Positions 26,271 through 35,897 of a stretch of 42,380 nucleotides of DNA are shown piece by piece; the first letter of the stretch is position 1; each line of letters opens with the position of its first letter. The translations under genes and the position numbers were made by a program. Source of the stretch: Chitinivorax sp. B (lineage in GTDB: Bacteria > Pseudomonadota > Gammaproteobacteria > Burkholderiales > SCOH01). The stretch is from the NCBI RefSeq assembly GCF_005503445.1, contig NZ_SCOH01000011.1:98085-140464 (forward strand), given 5' to 3'. The notes beneath the pieces were generated by a model. It was not told the origin of the DNA. It saw nothing but the letters and a program-made list of their open reading frames with translations, and ran no database searches.

Positions 26271-28961
26271 TCACTCAAACCCGTACCCAAACTCCGACCC
26301 GCTCACCGAGATATGCACACGGCTGATTTGCTCGCCACGGATCATGCGGCGCAGGAATTCGCCGCTGATTTCAGGCAATACGGTGTTGGTCAGGATGGCA
26401 TCGATCATTCGGCCGCCACTTTCCAGCTCGGTACAACGGCTGGCGATCAGCTTGACCACTTCGTCATCGTAAGTGAACGGCACTTTGTGGCCTTCGCGGA
26501 TGCGTTTTTCGATGCGGCCCAATTGCAGGCGGATGATGGCGCCGAGCATTTCGTCGCTGAGCGGGTAGTAAGGGATGACCACCAGACGGCCAAGCAAGGC
26601 AGGTGGGAACACCTTGAGCAGGGGTTCGCGAAGCGCCTTGGCGATGCCTTCTGGTTCTGGCATCAGATCCGGGTCTTTGCACAGGTTGCTGATCAGGTCG
26701 GTACCAGCGTTGGTAGTCAACAGGATCAGCGTATTCTTGAAGTCAATGATGCGGCCTTCGCCGTCTTCCATCCAGCCTTTATCAAATACCTGGAAGAAGA
26801 TTTCGTGTACGTCTGGATGGGCTTTTTCCACCTCATCCAGCAGCACCACACTATACGGGCGACGGCGAACCGCTTCGGTCAACACCCCGCCCTCTCCATA
26901 GCCCACATAACCCGGAGGCGCGCCTTTCAGCGTGCTGACGGTGTGCGCTTCCTGGTATTCGCTCATGTTGATGGTGATGACATTCTGCTCGCCACCATAC
27001 AGCGCTTCTGCCAGGGCCAATGCGGTTTCCGTCTTACCCACGCCAGATGTACCAGCCAACATGAATACACCAATCGGTTTGTTCGGATTGTCGAGCCCGG
27101 CACGCGAGGTCTGGATACGTTTGGCAATCATTTCCAACGCATGGCGTTGGCCAATGATGCGCTGATTCAGCGTTTCAGCCAGATTCAGGATGTTTTCGAT
27201 CTCGTTCTTGACCATGCGACCAACCGGGATGCCGGTCCAATCCTGCACCACCGCAGCAACCGCTTGATGATCGACCGTTGGCAGAATCAACGGCATTTCG
27301 CCTTGATGATCAGCCAATTCGGCTTGTAAGGTTTTCAGTTCCGCCAACAGGGCATCACGATCAATGGCCTGCTCGCCTTCAGCCGGTACATTGGCCGCCC
27401 CTTCCACGGCGCCGATCTGGCCACGTAGCTGGCCGCGAATCGCGAGGATGCGATCTACCAAAGCTTTTTCGGCATTCCAGCGCGCTTCCAGATCAGCCAA
27501 GCGGGTCTGTTCGATTTCCAGACGGCTGTTTGCAGTCTGTTCGCGCTGTGCGGTATCCATACCCACGGCTTTTTCACGTCCGATGATTTCCAGCTCGGTC
27601 TGCAGGCCTTCGATCCGGCGGCGGGAATCCTCTACCTCTGCCGGGGTGGCATGTTGGCTGACAGCGACTCGGGCGCAGGCGGTGTCCAGCAGGCTGACGG
27701 CCTTGTCCGGCAGCTGGCGCGCAGGAATATAGCGATGAGACAGGCGCACGGCAGCTTCCAGTGCTTCATCCAGAATCTGTGTCCGGTGGTGCTTTTCCAT
27801 GGTGGACGTCACGCCACGCAACATCAGGATCGCTTTGGTTTCGTCCGGCTCGGCCACTTGTACCACCTGGAAGCGGCGGGTCAGTGCCGGGTCTTTCTCG
27901 ATGTGCTTTTTGTATTCCGCCCAAGTCGTCGCAGCAATGGTACGCAAGTTGCCACGCGCCAACGCGGGTTTGAGCAGGTTGGCCGCATCGCCTGTCCCCG
28001 CTGCACCACCTGCGCCTACCAGGGTGTGGGCTTCGTCAATGAACAGGATGATTGGCTTTTCGGAAGCCTGAACTTCCTCAATCACTTGGCGTAACCGGTT
28101 CTCGAACTCGCCCTTCATGCTGGCCCCGGCTTGCAGTAAGCCCACATCCAGCGTCCGCAGACTGACTTCTTTCAATGGCGGCGGGACATCACCCTTGACG
28201 ATGCGTTGCGCAAAACCTTCCACCACGGCGGTTTTACCCACACCGGCTTCACCCGTCAGAATCGGATTGTTCTGACGACGACGCATCAGGATATCGATCA
28301 CCTGGCGGATTTCGTCATCGCGCCCAACGATCGGATCCAGCTTGCCGGAACGGGCTTGCTCGGTCAGATCAATGGTAAAGCGCTTCAGCGCCTCCTGCTT
28401 ACCCATGCTGGCGGGTGGCATGGCACCACTGGCCTCACCTGGCACAGCACCTGCTTGGAAACCATCGGTGGCAGCCAGACCTTCTTCCACAGAGCCACTG
28501 AGAATGCTGGCGAGATCCTCGCACAGCGATTCCACTTTGATCTTTTCAAACTGTTTGGAGATGGCATACAGATGATTGCGCAGGCCCGATACCTTGAGCA
28601 TTGCCACTACCAGATGGCCCGAGCGCACTTGTGACTCGCCAAACATCAAGGTCCCGAAAACCCAGCCTCGCTCCACCATTTCCTCGATATGCGAGGACAG
28701 GTCAGTAATCGAAGTTGAACCACGCGGCAGGCGATCCAGGGCAGCGGTCAGATCCCGTGCCAGACCGGCCGGGTCCAGGCCGAAATGCTTGATGATGCGA
28801 TGCAGATCCGAATCGGTCAGCTGCAGGATCTGATGCAACCAGTGAACCGGCTCTACATAAGGATTGCCACGCAGCTTGCAGAATACGGTGCTGCTTTCGA
28901 TGGAGCGGTAACAGAGGCTGTTGAGTTTGCCAAACAAGGCAACACGGCTGATTTCGGCCAT
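26271..28961 (-). CDS. clpV: T6SS sheath-disassembly ATPase ClpV (TssH)
   Basis: ClpV is the AAA+ unfoldase that recycles contracted TssBC sheath. The 896 residues contain a Clp-N domain (about 1-150), a first AAA+ domain with GEAGVGKT (237-244) and Walker [13 protein letters not shown], a coiled-coil middle region (about 440-550), and a second AAA+ domain with GTSGVGKT (637-644) followed by [13 protein letters not shown]. Both nucleotide sites look complete. The start has AAAGGA upstream. It is the last core gene of the right block, separated from tssG by a 363-bp gap containing an inverted-repeat element, so it may have its own promoter. Confidence 0.97.
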   Translation of the reverse strand: MAEISRVALFGKLNSLCYRSIESSTVFCKLRGNPYVEPVHWLHQILQLTDSDLHRIIKHFGLDPAGLARDLTAALDRLPRGSTSITDLSSHIEEMVERGWVFGTLMFGESQVRSGHLVVAMLKVSGLRNHLYAISKQFEKIKVESLCEDLASILSGSVEEGLAATDGFQAGAVPGEASGAMPPASMGKQEALKRFTIDLTEQARSGKLDPIVGRDDEIRQVIDILMRRRQNNPILTGEAGVGKTAVVEGFAQRIVKGDVPPPLKEVSLRTLDVGLLQAGASMKGEFENRLRQVIEEVQASEKPIILFIDEAHTLVGAGGAAGTGDAANLLKPALARGNLRTIAATTWAEYKKHIEKDPALTRRFQVVQVAEPDETKAILMLRGVTSTMEKHHRTQILDEALEAAVRLSHRYIPARQLPDKAVSLLDTACARVAVSQHATPAEVEDSRRRIEGLQTELEIIGREKAVGMDTAQREQTANSRLEIEQTRLADLEARWNAEKALVDRILAIRGQLRGQIGAVEGAANVPAEGEQAIDRDALLAELKTLQAELADHQGEMPLILPTVDHQAVAAVVQDWTGIPVGRMVKNEIENILNLAETLNQRIIGQRHALEMIAKRIQTSRAGLDNPNKPIGVFMLAGTSGVGKTETALALAEALYGGEQNVITINMSEYQEAHTVSTLKGAPPGYVGYGEGGVLTEAVRRRPYSVVLLDEVEKAHPDVHEIFFQVFDKGWMEDGEGRIIDFKNTLILLTTNAGTDLISNLCKDPDLMPEPEGIAKALREPLLKVFPPALLGRLVVIPYYPLSDEMLGAIIRLQLGRIEKRIREGHKVPFTYDDEVVKLIASRCTELESGGRMIDAILTNTVLPEISGEFLRRMIRGEQISRVHISVSGSEFGYGFE

Positions 28962-29324
28962 CTTGGGTGTCCTTTATTTTCCGAAGTTATCGTCATGAAA
29001 GGCGATTCGATCGCCCCTCGCGCAGGCCTGACGGCGCTACGCTTCAATCATTGCCAACTGGTTGAGACAACATCTGGCAATCTGACTGGCTGCCGATGTT
29101 GCCTTGCTTACTTGTTGTAAACAGCGACCCACGTTGACCCCTCCCCTATGCTTCTTTCAGGTAACGACGTCAGTACGTTGTCTGCTTGATGACAAGCTGT
29201 CGCCACATGCCTAAGAGCCGCTAACAAAACCCTTCTGGTGTTGTTGTGCAAACTCGTCGTACGCTCGTACTGCCTTTGTTTGCACGCCTAACCAGAACCA
29301 CTTCGCTGGGTTTTGTTAGCGGTT
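28962..29324. other. tssG-clpV intergenic region
   Basis: A 363-bp gap inside an otherwise tightly packed minus-strand run. Its tssG-proximal third is the inverted-repeat element listed separately. The rest (28962-29213) has no convincing gene and probably carries a clpV promoter. The other gaps in this block are 219 bp or less. Confidence 0.5.
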
Positions 29325-29326
29325 CT
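29214..29326. repeat. 113-bp inverted-repeat (MITE-like) element at the 3' end of tssG
   Basis: 19-base terminal arms (29214-29232 and 29308-29326) match as inverted repeats at 18 of 19 positions; the arms carry CCGCTAACAAAACCC. Nested inside are TTCTGGT/ACCAGAA (29233-29239, 29291-29297), GTGCAAAC/GTTTGCAC (29246-29253, 29278-29285) and GTACG-CT-CGTAC (29259-29270). The whole can fold into one long branched hairpin. The tssG stop codon lies in its right end. It encodes no transposase. It may be a miniature mobile element, or a terminator or mRNA stabiliser; a second copy is not present in this window. Confidence 0.7.
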
Positions 29327-30344
29327 AAGCCGATGTACCGCCGGCGAAGTCCGGCTTCAACTTCAAATCAGATGCATCCCTGTCAGGCTTGCGGCTGCTG
29401 ATCCAGGTATTCCACCCCAGGCGGGACGTCTTACTGAGCTTGAGTCGTGGCACCTCATCACGCTTGAGTACGACATTCACATCCCACTCGAATGCATCCC
29501 CGACATAGTTACGAACCCAATCGGCCAAGCGCTGCATACTGTCTCCACCAGGCAACAATCGCTGAAAATCCTCATACCCGACTGGGCCAATGCGGATACG
29601 GAATTTGTGCTGACAGTTCCAAACTTTCTTGCCAATGACGGTTGTTTGCCCCAATGCCTGGCCACCAAAACGCCCCCGCAAATGGCAACGACCATCGTCC
29701 GGCAGTGTCATCCAGTGACCGACAAACTGCTCCACCGTCACCGACACCTTGAAGAAATCACTCAGAATGGCTGACAGCCCTTCCGCGTTCCGGGTATGAG
29801 GTGCCAGACGGCCGGCATAATGCAGCTTGGCCCAGTCCGGCACCGCATCACGCTGACGGAGCGACTTGCTACCCAGGCCGATGGTGGTAGCCATATAGCC
29901 AGCAAAGCGATCATCCCCAGGACGATCCAGACTGACAGTCGGTTGTGCATTCGCCCAGGCTCGATAAAACAGGCTGAGCATGCGGTGATGAAAAATGTCC
30001 AGAAACCGGGCCAGTGTCGGATCATTGGCATTGCGTAGACGATCACGGACATATTCCGAGAAATGCAGTGGCATCGGACCATTCGGACCGATCAACCCCA
30101 TGACATTCACCCCCAGCCGGGGCACCGGGCCAACTTCAGTTTGCTGCCAATTGGCCACACTAGCCGGTTCAAATGCCAGTGTTGGCGGTTGCCCCAGGCG
30201 CACGGCATCATCCTGCGGACGCAACGACTGGCCGATACGTGGCTTATCCGGATAAGCAGCCTCGATCAACCTCAATGCGGCATAAAACTCATAGTGATCC
30301 GGTCGTGCGACCAGATCCTGCAATTGGCTCAAAGGATCGCGCAT
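29325..30344 (-). CDS. tssG: T6SS baseplate protein TssG
   Basis: TssG forms the baseplate wedge with TssF and TssE. The 339-residue protein shows typical family segments: YEFYAALRLIEAAYPDKPRI (residues 18-37), VNVMGLIGPNGPMPLHFSEY, FLDIFHHRMLSLFYRAW, FFKVSVTVEQFVGHWM. I place the start at the ATG at 30344, which has AGGG upstream and overlaps the tssF end by 16 bases; an earlier in-frame start would overlap further. Its stop codon falls inside the inverted-repeat element. Confidence 0.95.
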   Translation of the reverse strand: MRDPLSQLQDLVARPDHYEFYAALRLIEAAYPDKPRIGQSLRPQDDAVRLGQPPTLAFEPASVANWQQTEVGPVPRLGVNVMGLIGPNGPMPLHFSEYVRDRLRNANDPTLARFLDIFHHRMLSLFYRAWANAQPTVSLDRPGDDRFAGYMATTIGLGSKSLRQRDAVPDWAKLHYAGRLAPHTRNAEGLSAILSDFFKVSVTVEQFVGHWMTLPDDGRCHLRGRFGGQALGQTTVIGKKVWNCQHKFRIRIGPVGYEDFQRLLPGGDSMQRLADWVRNYVGDAFEWDVNVVLKRDEVPRLKLSKTSRLGWNTWISSRKPDRDASDLKLKPDFAGGTSA

Positions 30345-32206
30345 GTACCGACCCTGGGTGCCCAACGCATGATTTCACCGCGACTGTTGGATTGCAGTAC
30401 CGTCTCGGTAAAGGCATTGATCGAGACATACTTTGCGAAGAAGCGCTCCATTACCGCGCCCAGCAAAATCACCCCAGTTCCACGGAACGCCGTATCATCC
30501 AGTGTCAGCGTCAGCTGCAGGCCGCGCCCATAACTGATCGGCCCAGGCACAGGCAAGCGCCTGGCAATTGGCTTGCTCGCAATGTGGGTCACACCCTCGA
30601 TCTGTCGCAAATTGCCAGCATCGCCATAGGCGCTGTACAAGCGCAATAAATCCCGCAAGCCCGCAGCGCCTTCCTTGGCATCGGTATCCACCAGTGACAG
30701 ATAATTCAACGATAAATGACTGATCAATCGCCACGCTGTGTCACCTTCCACATAGGATGGCGACGGCACGGTCGGGCCCGCAATGCAACGGACAGCCAGT
30801 ACCGGCGCACTGGTTTCCACCACGAAATCGGTCTTGCCACTACCAATCGGCATGGTCAGTGGCAAATCCCGATTGGTACAAAGCGATTCGATACCCAGTT
30901 GCCGCAGGTCGGATCGAAAAGGCGCTTCCTGTGCATCCACCAACGACAGGAACACCTCGCTGCCCAAATAGCTGGAACGCGGCCCTTTTTGCCGCTGCCG
31001 TTCAGACATCAACCGAGGTGTTCGTCGCACCTGGTAATAGGCCTGGCGCTTGTTCGAGTCGATCAGGTCATCCGCGGCGTAGAATGGACGGAATTCGACC
31101 TCGGCCTCAGCCCCGGTGCCATACCCTCGTACCGATTTGATTTGATAGATTTCGTAATCCTGCGGTCGGGTTCGGTCCGGCACCACGTGAAATTCGGATT
31201 GCTGCTGCGTCAAGTGAATACGATCAGTACGCTTCGGGAACAGATTGATCGCTGGCGTGGCAAACAAGGCAAAATTGTCGGCACTGATGACTTGTTCCAG
31301 CACCGTATCCAGTTGGTCGAAAAACACCAGGATATCCAGTTCGCTGTCAGTGCAGCGCGATAACCCACGCTTCAATTCACCCAGTTCGACGAAGAGGTAG
31401 CGTTGTGGAAATGCAAAGTACTCATGTAACAGACGATAGCCCTGGAAAGACCTCGGGCCATAGGGCAGCAAGGCTTCGTTGTCCTCAAAACCCAGGTGGC
31501 GAATGCCGGAAGCCGGTATCAACTCATGCCATGCAGGCTTAAGTGCCACAGGCAGTACGGCCAGGCCCAGCGAATTGGCCAGCAGTTGTTCCAGCAACTG
31601 TGCCGGCAATGCGTCGCTGCCACGCAGGAACAATGGCAACCGATCCAGTGTCAGCTCATTGAACTTCAAGCCAGCTGTTGTCCTCAAGCGGATTCGCAAC
31701 ACCGACTTGATCTTGCCCAGCTTGGCAAAGCTGATACCCCCTATCTCACCAGCATAGGCTTGATAGCGTGCTTCCACCAATTCCAACGGCCACAGCGTGA
31801 CATCATGCGCCGTACGGTATTCGCATGCAGTCTGATCCCCCTTGCCCAGCAAGCTATGCAAGGCAGTGCCCCGCATCAGGGTAAAACCCTCGGCCAAGCT
31901 GCCTTCACTGAGATTGGGTTGCAGTTGCACGACTGCCATGGAGGGTGTTGGCGCCAGATAATGTGGATAGATCATCTCCAACATATGCTGGGTAAAGCGT
32001 GGAAATTCAGCGTCAATCTTCAACTGCACCCGCGCCGCCATGAAACTGAAGCCTTCCAGTAGTCGCTCGACATATGGGTCAGCGCAGGAATAGGTCTCCA
32101 AACCCAGGCGGCTGGCAATCTTGGGAAACTCGCGGGCAAACTCACCACCCATTTCGCGCAAATGCTGCAATTCGCGCTCGTAATAACGCAATAATCGAGT
32201 ATCCAT
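30329..32206 (-). CDS. tssF: T6SS baseplate protein TssF
   Basis: TssF is the main wedge protein of the baseplate. The 625 residues have the usual family length and start MDTRLLRYYERELQHLREMG, followed by SRLGLETYSCADPYVERLLEGF, strong family signatures. The C-terminal half has GRGLQLTLTLDD. The ATG overlaps the tssE stop by one base (TGATG), implying translational coupling, and its end overlaps tssG. Confidence 0.97.
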   Translation of the reverse strand: MDTRLLRYYERELQHLREMGGEFAREFPKIASRLGLETYSCADPYVERLLEGFSFMAARVQLKIDAEFPRFTQHMLEMIYPHYLAPTPSMAVVQLQPNLSEGSLAEGFTLMRGTALHSLLGKGDQTACEYRTAHDVTLWPLELVEARYQAYAGEIGGISFAKLGKIKSVLRIRLRTTAGLKFNELTLDRLPLFLRGSDALPAQLLEQLLANSLGLAVLPVALKPAWHELIPASGIRHLGFEDNEALLPYGPRSFQGYRLLHEYFAFPQRYLFVELGELKRGLSRCTDSELDILVFFDQLDTVLEQVISADNFALFATPAINLFPKRTDRIHLTQQQSEFHVVPDRTRPQDYEIYQIKSVRGYGTGAEAEVEFRPFYAADDLIDSNKRQAYYQVRRTPRLMSERQRQKGPRSSYLGSEVFLSLVDAQEAPFRSDLRQLGIESLCTNRDLPLTMPIGSGKTDFVVETSAPVLAVRCIAGPTVPSPSYVEGDTAWRLISHLSLNYLSLVDTDAKEGAAGLRDLLRLYSAYGDAGNLRQIEGVTHIASKPIARRLPVPGPISYGRGLQLTLTLDDTAFRGTGVILLGAVMERFFAKYVSINAFTETVLQSNSRGEIMRWAPRVGTCAIL

Positions 32207-32718
32207 CAGCCAACGACTCCCATGCCATCCAATACCTGTTTCTCACCGGTTTCAAGATCTACCGCCGTTTTCAGGTACAGGCGTTCAGGTAGCGGCTGGC
32301 CCCACAATTCGCCTTCAATCTCAAAGATCAACTGGTTACTGCCACGGCTTTTCTCTTCAGCAACAGCCCGCACCCGCACTGTATTGCGCACGATACGCGG
32401 TTCATAATCCCAGATGGCTTGGCGCAGACTACGCTCCAACTCCGGGAGATCCAGGCCGGAATGGGTCCGGCCAGACAAATCTTGCATGCCGAAGTTGATG
32501 ACGGAACTGGCGGCATTCGGGTATTCCGCCAGGCTTTGGACGGTATTCAGGCAGACTGTATTCAGTAACCAGTGCAGATCACGTAATACAGCAACCCGCA
32601 ATGCCCGCATCGACAGTACCCGTTTCTCACGCGGCTCTTGTGTATTCTCGACATCATCATCGGTCAGGCGATCCAGCAACGAAGGTTGCAATCGTTCCTG
32701 TGCAGTCAATTCGGCCAT
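32206..32718 (-). CDS. tssE: T6SS baseplate protein TssE (gp25-like)
   Basis: The gp25-like wedge protein that nucleates the sheath. The 170 residues contain the typical LQPSLLDRLTDD start, the block VLRDLHWLLNTVCLN, YPNAASSVINFGMQDLSG, and the C-terminal gp25 motif IFEIEGELWGQPLPERLYLKT. I chose the ATG at 32718; the upstream in-frame TTG is an unlikely start. The ribosome site is weak, and it follows tagJ by 61 bp. Confidence 0.95.
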   Translation of the reverse strand: MAELTAQERLQPSLLDRLTDDDVENTQEPREKRVLSMRALRVAVLRDLHWLLNTVCLNTVQSLAEYPNAASSVINFGMQDLSGRTHSGLDLPELERSLRQAIWDYEPRIVRNTVRVRAVAEEKSRGSNQLIFEIEGELWGQPLPERLYLKTAVDLETGEKQVLDGMGVVG

Positions 32719-32779
32719 GTCAAACAATCAGGTGAAACAAGATTCGTGAAAATCGGCCCGATGAAACGGGCTGCATTGA

Positions 32780-33586
32780 TCAAGCGACGGTATCAGCAAC
32801 TGTGTCAAAATGTACTTGTCGCACATCCAGCAAGGGAAAGTCGTCGGCATCGGTGGTGAACATACGCTGACCAAGACCACGCGCGCCCTGGTTTCCCAGC
32901 TCAATCCAGTCGGTACGACGTGACAGTTTCAATTCATCATCACCCGCAGCGCAGGTCTCGGCATAACGGGCAGGTACAAAGCCAAACAACTCCCCGCCGT
33001 TGACCAACTGGATCTCAGCGGGCAGCCAGATCATGTCACGCAAATCGCTCGGTGCCTCCAATGACATCCGCTGCACGCGTTCCCACGGTAACCAGTAATA
33101 GCGGCCATTGGCCATGAACTCGATCACCGGGCCCAATCGTGAATCGGCATCGGCAATCCAGGCAAAAGCCTGTCCATTGATGGTGCCCGGTGTAGCCGGC
33201 GCTGTATCAAAAGCCTGATCACGCAGTGACTGCGCCTGTTCCGGCTTGCCCTCACCATCCAGCCGCAAGGCTTCGATCAGCAAGCCCAGCCAGGCCGGCG
33301 GATCGCCCAGCACCAACGGAGATCGCTTACCGGCAAATACCTCCGTGCGCAAAACCTCACAACGAACCACTTCACGGTAGGTTTGCACCATGGGCATCGC
33401 TTGCTTGTCCAGCTCACCCACAACATTCAACTGGGTAATCGCACGCTCCCATTGACCCAGCACACATAGCAACTGAAACAGAAACACCCGTCGTTTTCCA
33501 TCGGCCGGGTTTTGGCGAACTTCCTGCTGGAGCATATCCAGCGCTTCTTGCAACCGACCGGCTCGCACCGCATCAATGGCAGACAT
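32780..33586 (-). CDS. tagJ: T6SS accessory protein TagJ (ImpE/SciE)
   Basis: TagJ is an accessory protein that binds ClpV and the sheath subunit TssB in H1-type systems. The 268-residue product starts MSAIDAVRAGRLQEALDMLQ with a TPR-like helical N-terminus (to about 90), followed by the ImpE signature WIADADSRLGPVIEFM-NGRYYWLPWERV and a C-terminal region with LGQRMFTTDADDFPLLDVRQ. AAGGAG precedes the ATG at 33586; an upstream extension to 33655 is not supported. Its presence between hcp and tssE places the cluster with H1-like systems. Confidence 0.94.
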   Translation of the reverse strand: MSAIDAVRAGRLQEALDMLQQEVRQNPADGKRRVFLFQLLCVLGQWERAITQLNVVGELDKQAMPMVQTYREVVRCEVLRTEVFAGKRSPLVLGDPPAWLGLLIEALRLDGEGKPEQAQSLRDQAFDTAPATPGTINGQAFAWIADADSRLGPVIEFMANGRYYWLPWERVQRMSLEAPSDLRDMIWLPAEIQLVNGGELFGFVPARYAETCAAGDDELKLSRRTDWIELGNQGARGLGQRMFTTDADDFPLLDVRQVHFDTVADTVA

Positions 33587-33720
33587 AAATTGACTCCTTG
33601 GCAACAATACGGTGAACAGGCATCGAGCAAAATCAGCTGGGCATTGACCGCACAACCAGCTTTACACGAGACCCGCATTCAGGTACGCCTGACGACATGC
33701 CGATCAGGCAGGCACCCAAA

Positions 33721-33738
33721 CCGCTGCCGAAGCAGCGG
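33721..33738 (-). terminator. UUCG-loop hairpin between hcp and tagJ
   Basis: On the minus strand CCGCTGC-TTCG-GCAGCGG is a perfect 7-bp stem closed by an extra-stable UUCG tetraloop and followed by TTT. It lies 34 bp past the hcp stop, inside the operon. This fits a partial terminator or 3' stabiliser that raises hcp transcript relative to downstream genes. Confidence 0.6.
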
Positions 33739-33772
33739 CCTGAGTGTAGCGTCAGACTGAAAGGAGCCCGGC

Positions 33773-34252
33773 TTATTCCTTGGCGTTCTTCTGCAGGTCC
33801 CATTTCTTCGGGGTACCCGGCTTAACGGTGTCACCACTGAACGCGTCGTACTGATAACTGATCTTGGTGAAGTTCAGCGAGAACGATTCGCTCGGACGGT
33901 CACCACCGCTGCTGATGGAGTAGGAACTGACGATCGGTGCTTCCAATTCGATCTTCAGGTAAACCTGCTGCTTCTTATCAGCCCCGCCAGTGTGCAGGAA
34001 GTGGATCTCAGCCTTGGTCAGCGATTTACCGCATACGCTTTGCATGAACAGCTCAGGCGAAGCAATGTCGGTCGCCTTGGTGAACGTCAGTTCGGAAAAC
34101 GACGGGTTGCTGGTTTCACGGTCAGTACCGCCGCTGACTGCGGAGATTGCACGGCCTACGCCAAACTGCATGGATTCAATTGCAATCCAATCGGTGTGGC
34201 CGTCAATAGTGGAAGTACCTTTGATTTCAGTGCCGAACTTGAGGAGAATCAT
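33773..34252 (-). CDS. hcp: T6SS tube protein Hcp (TssD)
   Basis: Hcp hexamers stack into the injected tube and can carry small effectors. The 159-residue protein has family landmarks: IKGTSTIDGHTDWIAIESMQ (10-29), TDRETSNPSFSELTFTKATD, LFMQSVCGKSLTKAEIHFL, and SFSLNFTKISYQY. The length is typical and there is no C-terminal toxin extension. The ATG at 34252 has AAGGA upstream. It lies between tssC (118-bp gap with a hairpin) and tagJ, as in H1-type clusters. Confidence 0.97.
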   Translation of the reverse strand: MILLKFGTEIKGTSTIDGHTDWIAIESMQFGVGRAISAVSGGTDRETSNPSFSELTFTKATDIASPELFMQSVCGKSLTKAEIHFLHTGGADKKQQVYLKIELEAPIVSSYSISSGGDRPSESFSLNFTKISYQYDAFSGDTVKPGTPKKWDLQKNAKE

Positions 34253-34340
34253 GACTCATTCCTTCAACGATTAACAAATTGGAATCCGACAGGCCCGTCA
34301 ATAACGAGCACCTGATCGGGACTACGATGAAACAAGGATC

Positions 34341-34362
34341 GGGCGGCGGTTTGCCTCCGCCC
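34341..34362 (-). promoter_or_regulatory. Hairpin between tssC and hcp
   Basis: A 6-bp GC stem (GGGCGG / CCGCCC) with a 10-base loop lies just past the tssC stop on the minus strand. No long T-run follows. It could be an RNA processing or attenuation site that separates tssBC and hcp levels. Confidence 0.35.
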
Positions 34363-34370
34363 TGTCAACA

Positions 34371-35864
34371 CTACGCCTTGGCCGACGGTAGTTTCGATAC
34401 CAGGCGCAGGGATACGGTCAAGCCTTCCAGCTGGTAGTGCGGACGCAGGAAGAACTTGGAGGTGTAATAACCCGGATTGCCTTCCACTTCTTCGACAACC
34501 ACTTCAGCACCGGCCAGCGGTTTTCTGGCTTTATCGACTTCAGTGGCAGTTGCCGGGTTGAATTCCACATATTGGGCAATCCAGTTGTTCAACCAGACTT
34601 CCATATCGGTACGTTCCTTGAACGAACCGATCTTGTCGCGCACGATACACTTCAGGTAGTGCGCGAAACGGCAGGTAGCAAACAGGTAAGGCAGACGTGC
34701 CGCCAGGTTGGCGTTGGCCGTCGCATCCGAATCTTCATACTCAGCCGGCTTATGCAACGACTGGGCACCAATGAAAGCAGCGAAGTCACTATTTTTCTTG
34801 TGGACCAATGGCATGAAGCCATTCTTTGCCAATTCGGCTTCGCGGCGATCACTGATGGCAATTTCTGTCGGGCAGGTCATGTCCACACCACCGTCATCGG
34901 TCGGGAAGGTATGTACTGGCAAACCCTCAACCGCACCGCCCGACTCGATTCCACGAATACGTGAGCACCAACCATACAGCTTGAACGAACGATTGATATT
35001 CACCGCCATTGCATACGCTGCATTGGACCACGTGAATTTACTGGTGCCGTCGCCGCTGGTGTCTTCCTCAAAATCGAACGCTTCCACCGGATTGGTTTTG
35101 GCGCCATAAGGTGAACGTGCCAAGAATCGCGGCATGGCCAAGCCAATGTAACGGGCGTCTTCTGACTCACGCAGCGAGCGCCATGCCGCATGCTCCGGGG
35201 TCTGGAAGATCTTGGTCAGATCACGTGGATTGGCCAGCTCTTGCCAGGACTCCATCAGCATCACCGATGGATCTGCCGCGGAAATCATTGGGGCATGGGC
35301 AGCCGCGCAAATCTTGGACATCTGACTCAGCAGTTCAACATCTGGTGCGCTGTTGTCAAAGTAGTAATCTGCCACCAGGCAACCGAACGGTTCACCACCA
35401 AACTGACCATACTCTTCTTCATAAATCTTCTTGAAGATCGGACTCTGATCCCACGCAGTTCCCTTGTACTTCTTCAGGGTCTTGTGCAGATCGTTTTTCG
35501 ACACGTTCATGACGCGGATCTTCAACAGTTCATCGGTTTCGGTGTTGTTGACCAGGTAATGCAGGCCACGCCACGCACTTTCAACAGACTGGAATTCCTC
35601 GTGGTGCAGAATATGGTTGATCTGCTCGGTCAGCTTGCTGTCGAGTGCGGCAATCAATGCCTCAATCGTGCCCAGCACATCACTGGACAGCAGGTTGGTA
35701 CCCTGTAGTGCCTGTTCGGCCAGAGTACGCACCGCCGTTTCCACGGCTTCCTGTGCTTTGTCGGTCTTAGGTTTGAATTCTTTCTGCAGCAGGCTGGCAA
35801 AATCGCCTGCTTCCAGGGTACCGGCACTTCCACCGGATTGCAGTTCTGAACTGGACTCGGCCAT
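34371..35864 (-). CDS. tssC: T6SS sheath large subunit TssC (VipB)
   Basis: TssC with TssB builds the contractile sheath. The 497-residue protein matches the family in length and in landmarks: LNSKLTEQI-like LDSKLTEQINHILHHEEFQ, WRGLHYLVNNTETDELLKI, KIYEEEYGQFGGEPFGCLV, YIGLAMPRFLARSPYG, and GFMPLVHKKNSDFAAFIG. The C-terminal region (LEGLTVSLRLVSKLP) is complete. A strong GGAGG site precedes the ATG. It follows tssB by 33 bp. Confidence 0.97.
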   Translation of the reverse strand: MAESSSELQSGGSAGTLEAGDFASLLQKEFKPKTDKAQEAVETAVRTLAEQALQGTNLLSSDVLGTIEALIAALDSKLTEQINHILHHEEFQSVESAWRGLHYLVNNTETDELLKIRVMNVSKNDLHKTLKKYKGTAWDQSPIFKKIYEEEYGQFGGEPFGCLVADYYFDNSAPDVELLSQMSKICAAAHAPMISAADPSVMLMESWQELANPRDLTKIFQTPEHAAWRSLRESEDARYIGLAMPRFLARSPYGAKTNPVEAFDFEEDTSGDGTSKFTWSNAAYAMAVNINRSFKLYGWCSRIRGIESGGAVEGLPVHTFPTDDGGVDMTCPTEIAISDRREAELAKNGFMPLVHKKNSDFAAFIGAQSLHKPAEYEDSDATANANLAARLPYLFATCRFAHYLKCIVRDKIGSFKERTDMEVWLNNWIAQYVEFNPATATEVDKARKPLAGAEVVVEEVEGNPGYYTSKFFLRPHYQLEGLTVSLRLVSKLPSAKA

Positions 35865-35897
35865 TTTTAGCTATCCTCCTTGATATCCGGTGATCGA

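Noticed and set aside
26259-27329. Long plus-strand frame of 356 codons opposite clpV
   Set aside because: It is antisense to a clear ClpV gene with all AAA+ motifs; its product is low in recognisable structure and is a codon-bias shadow.
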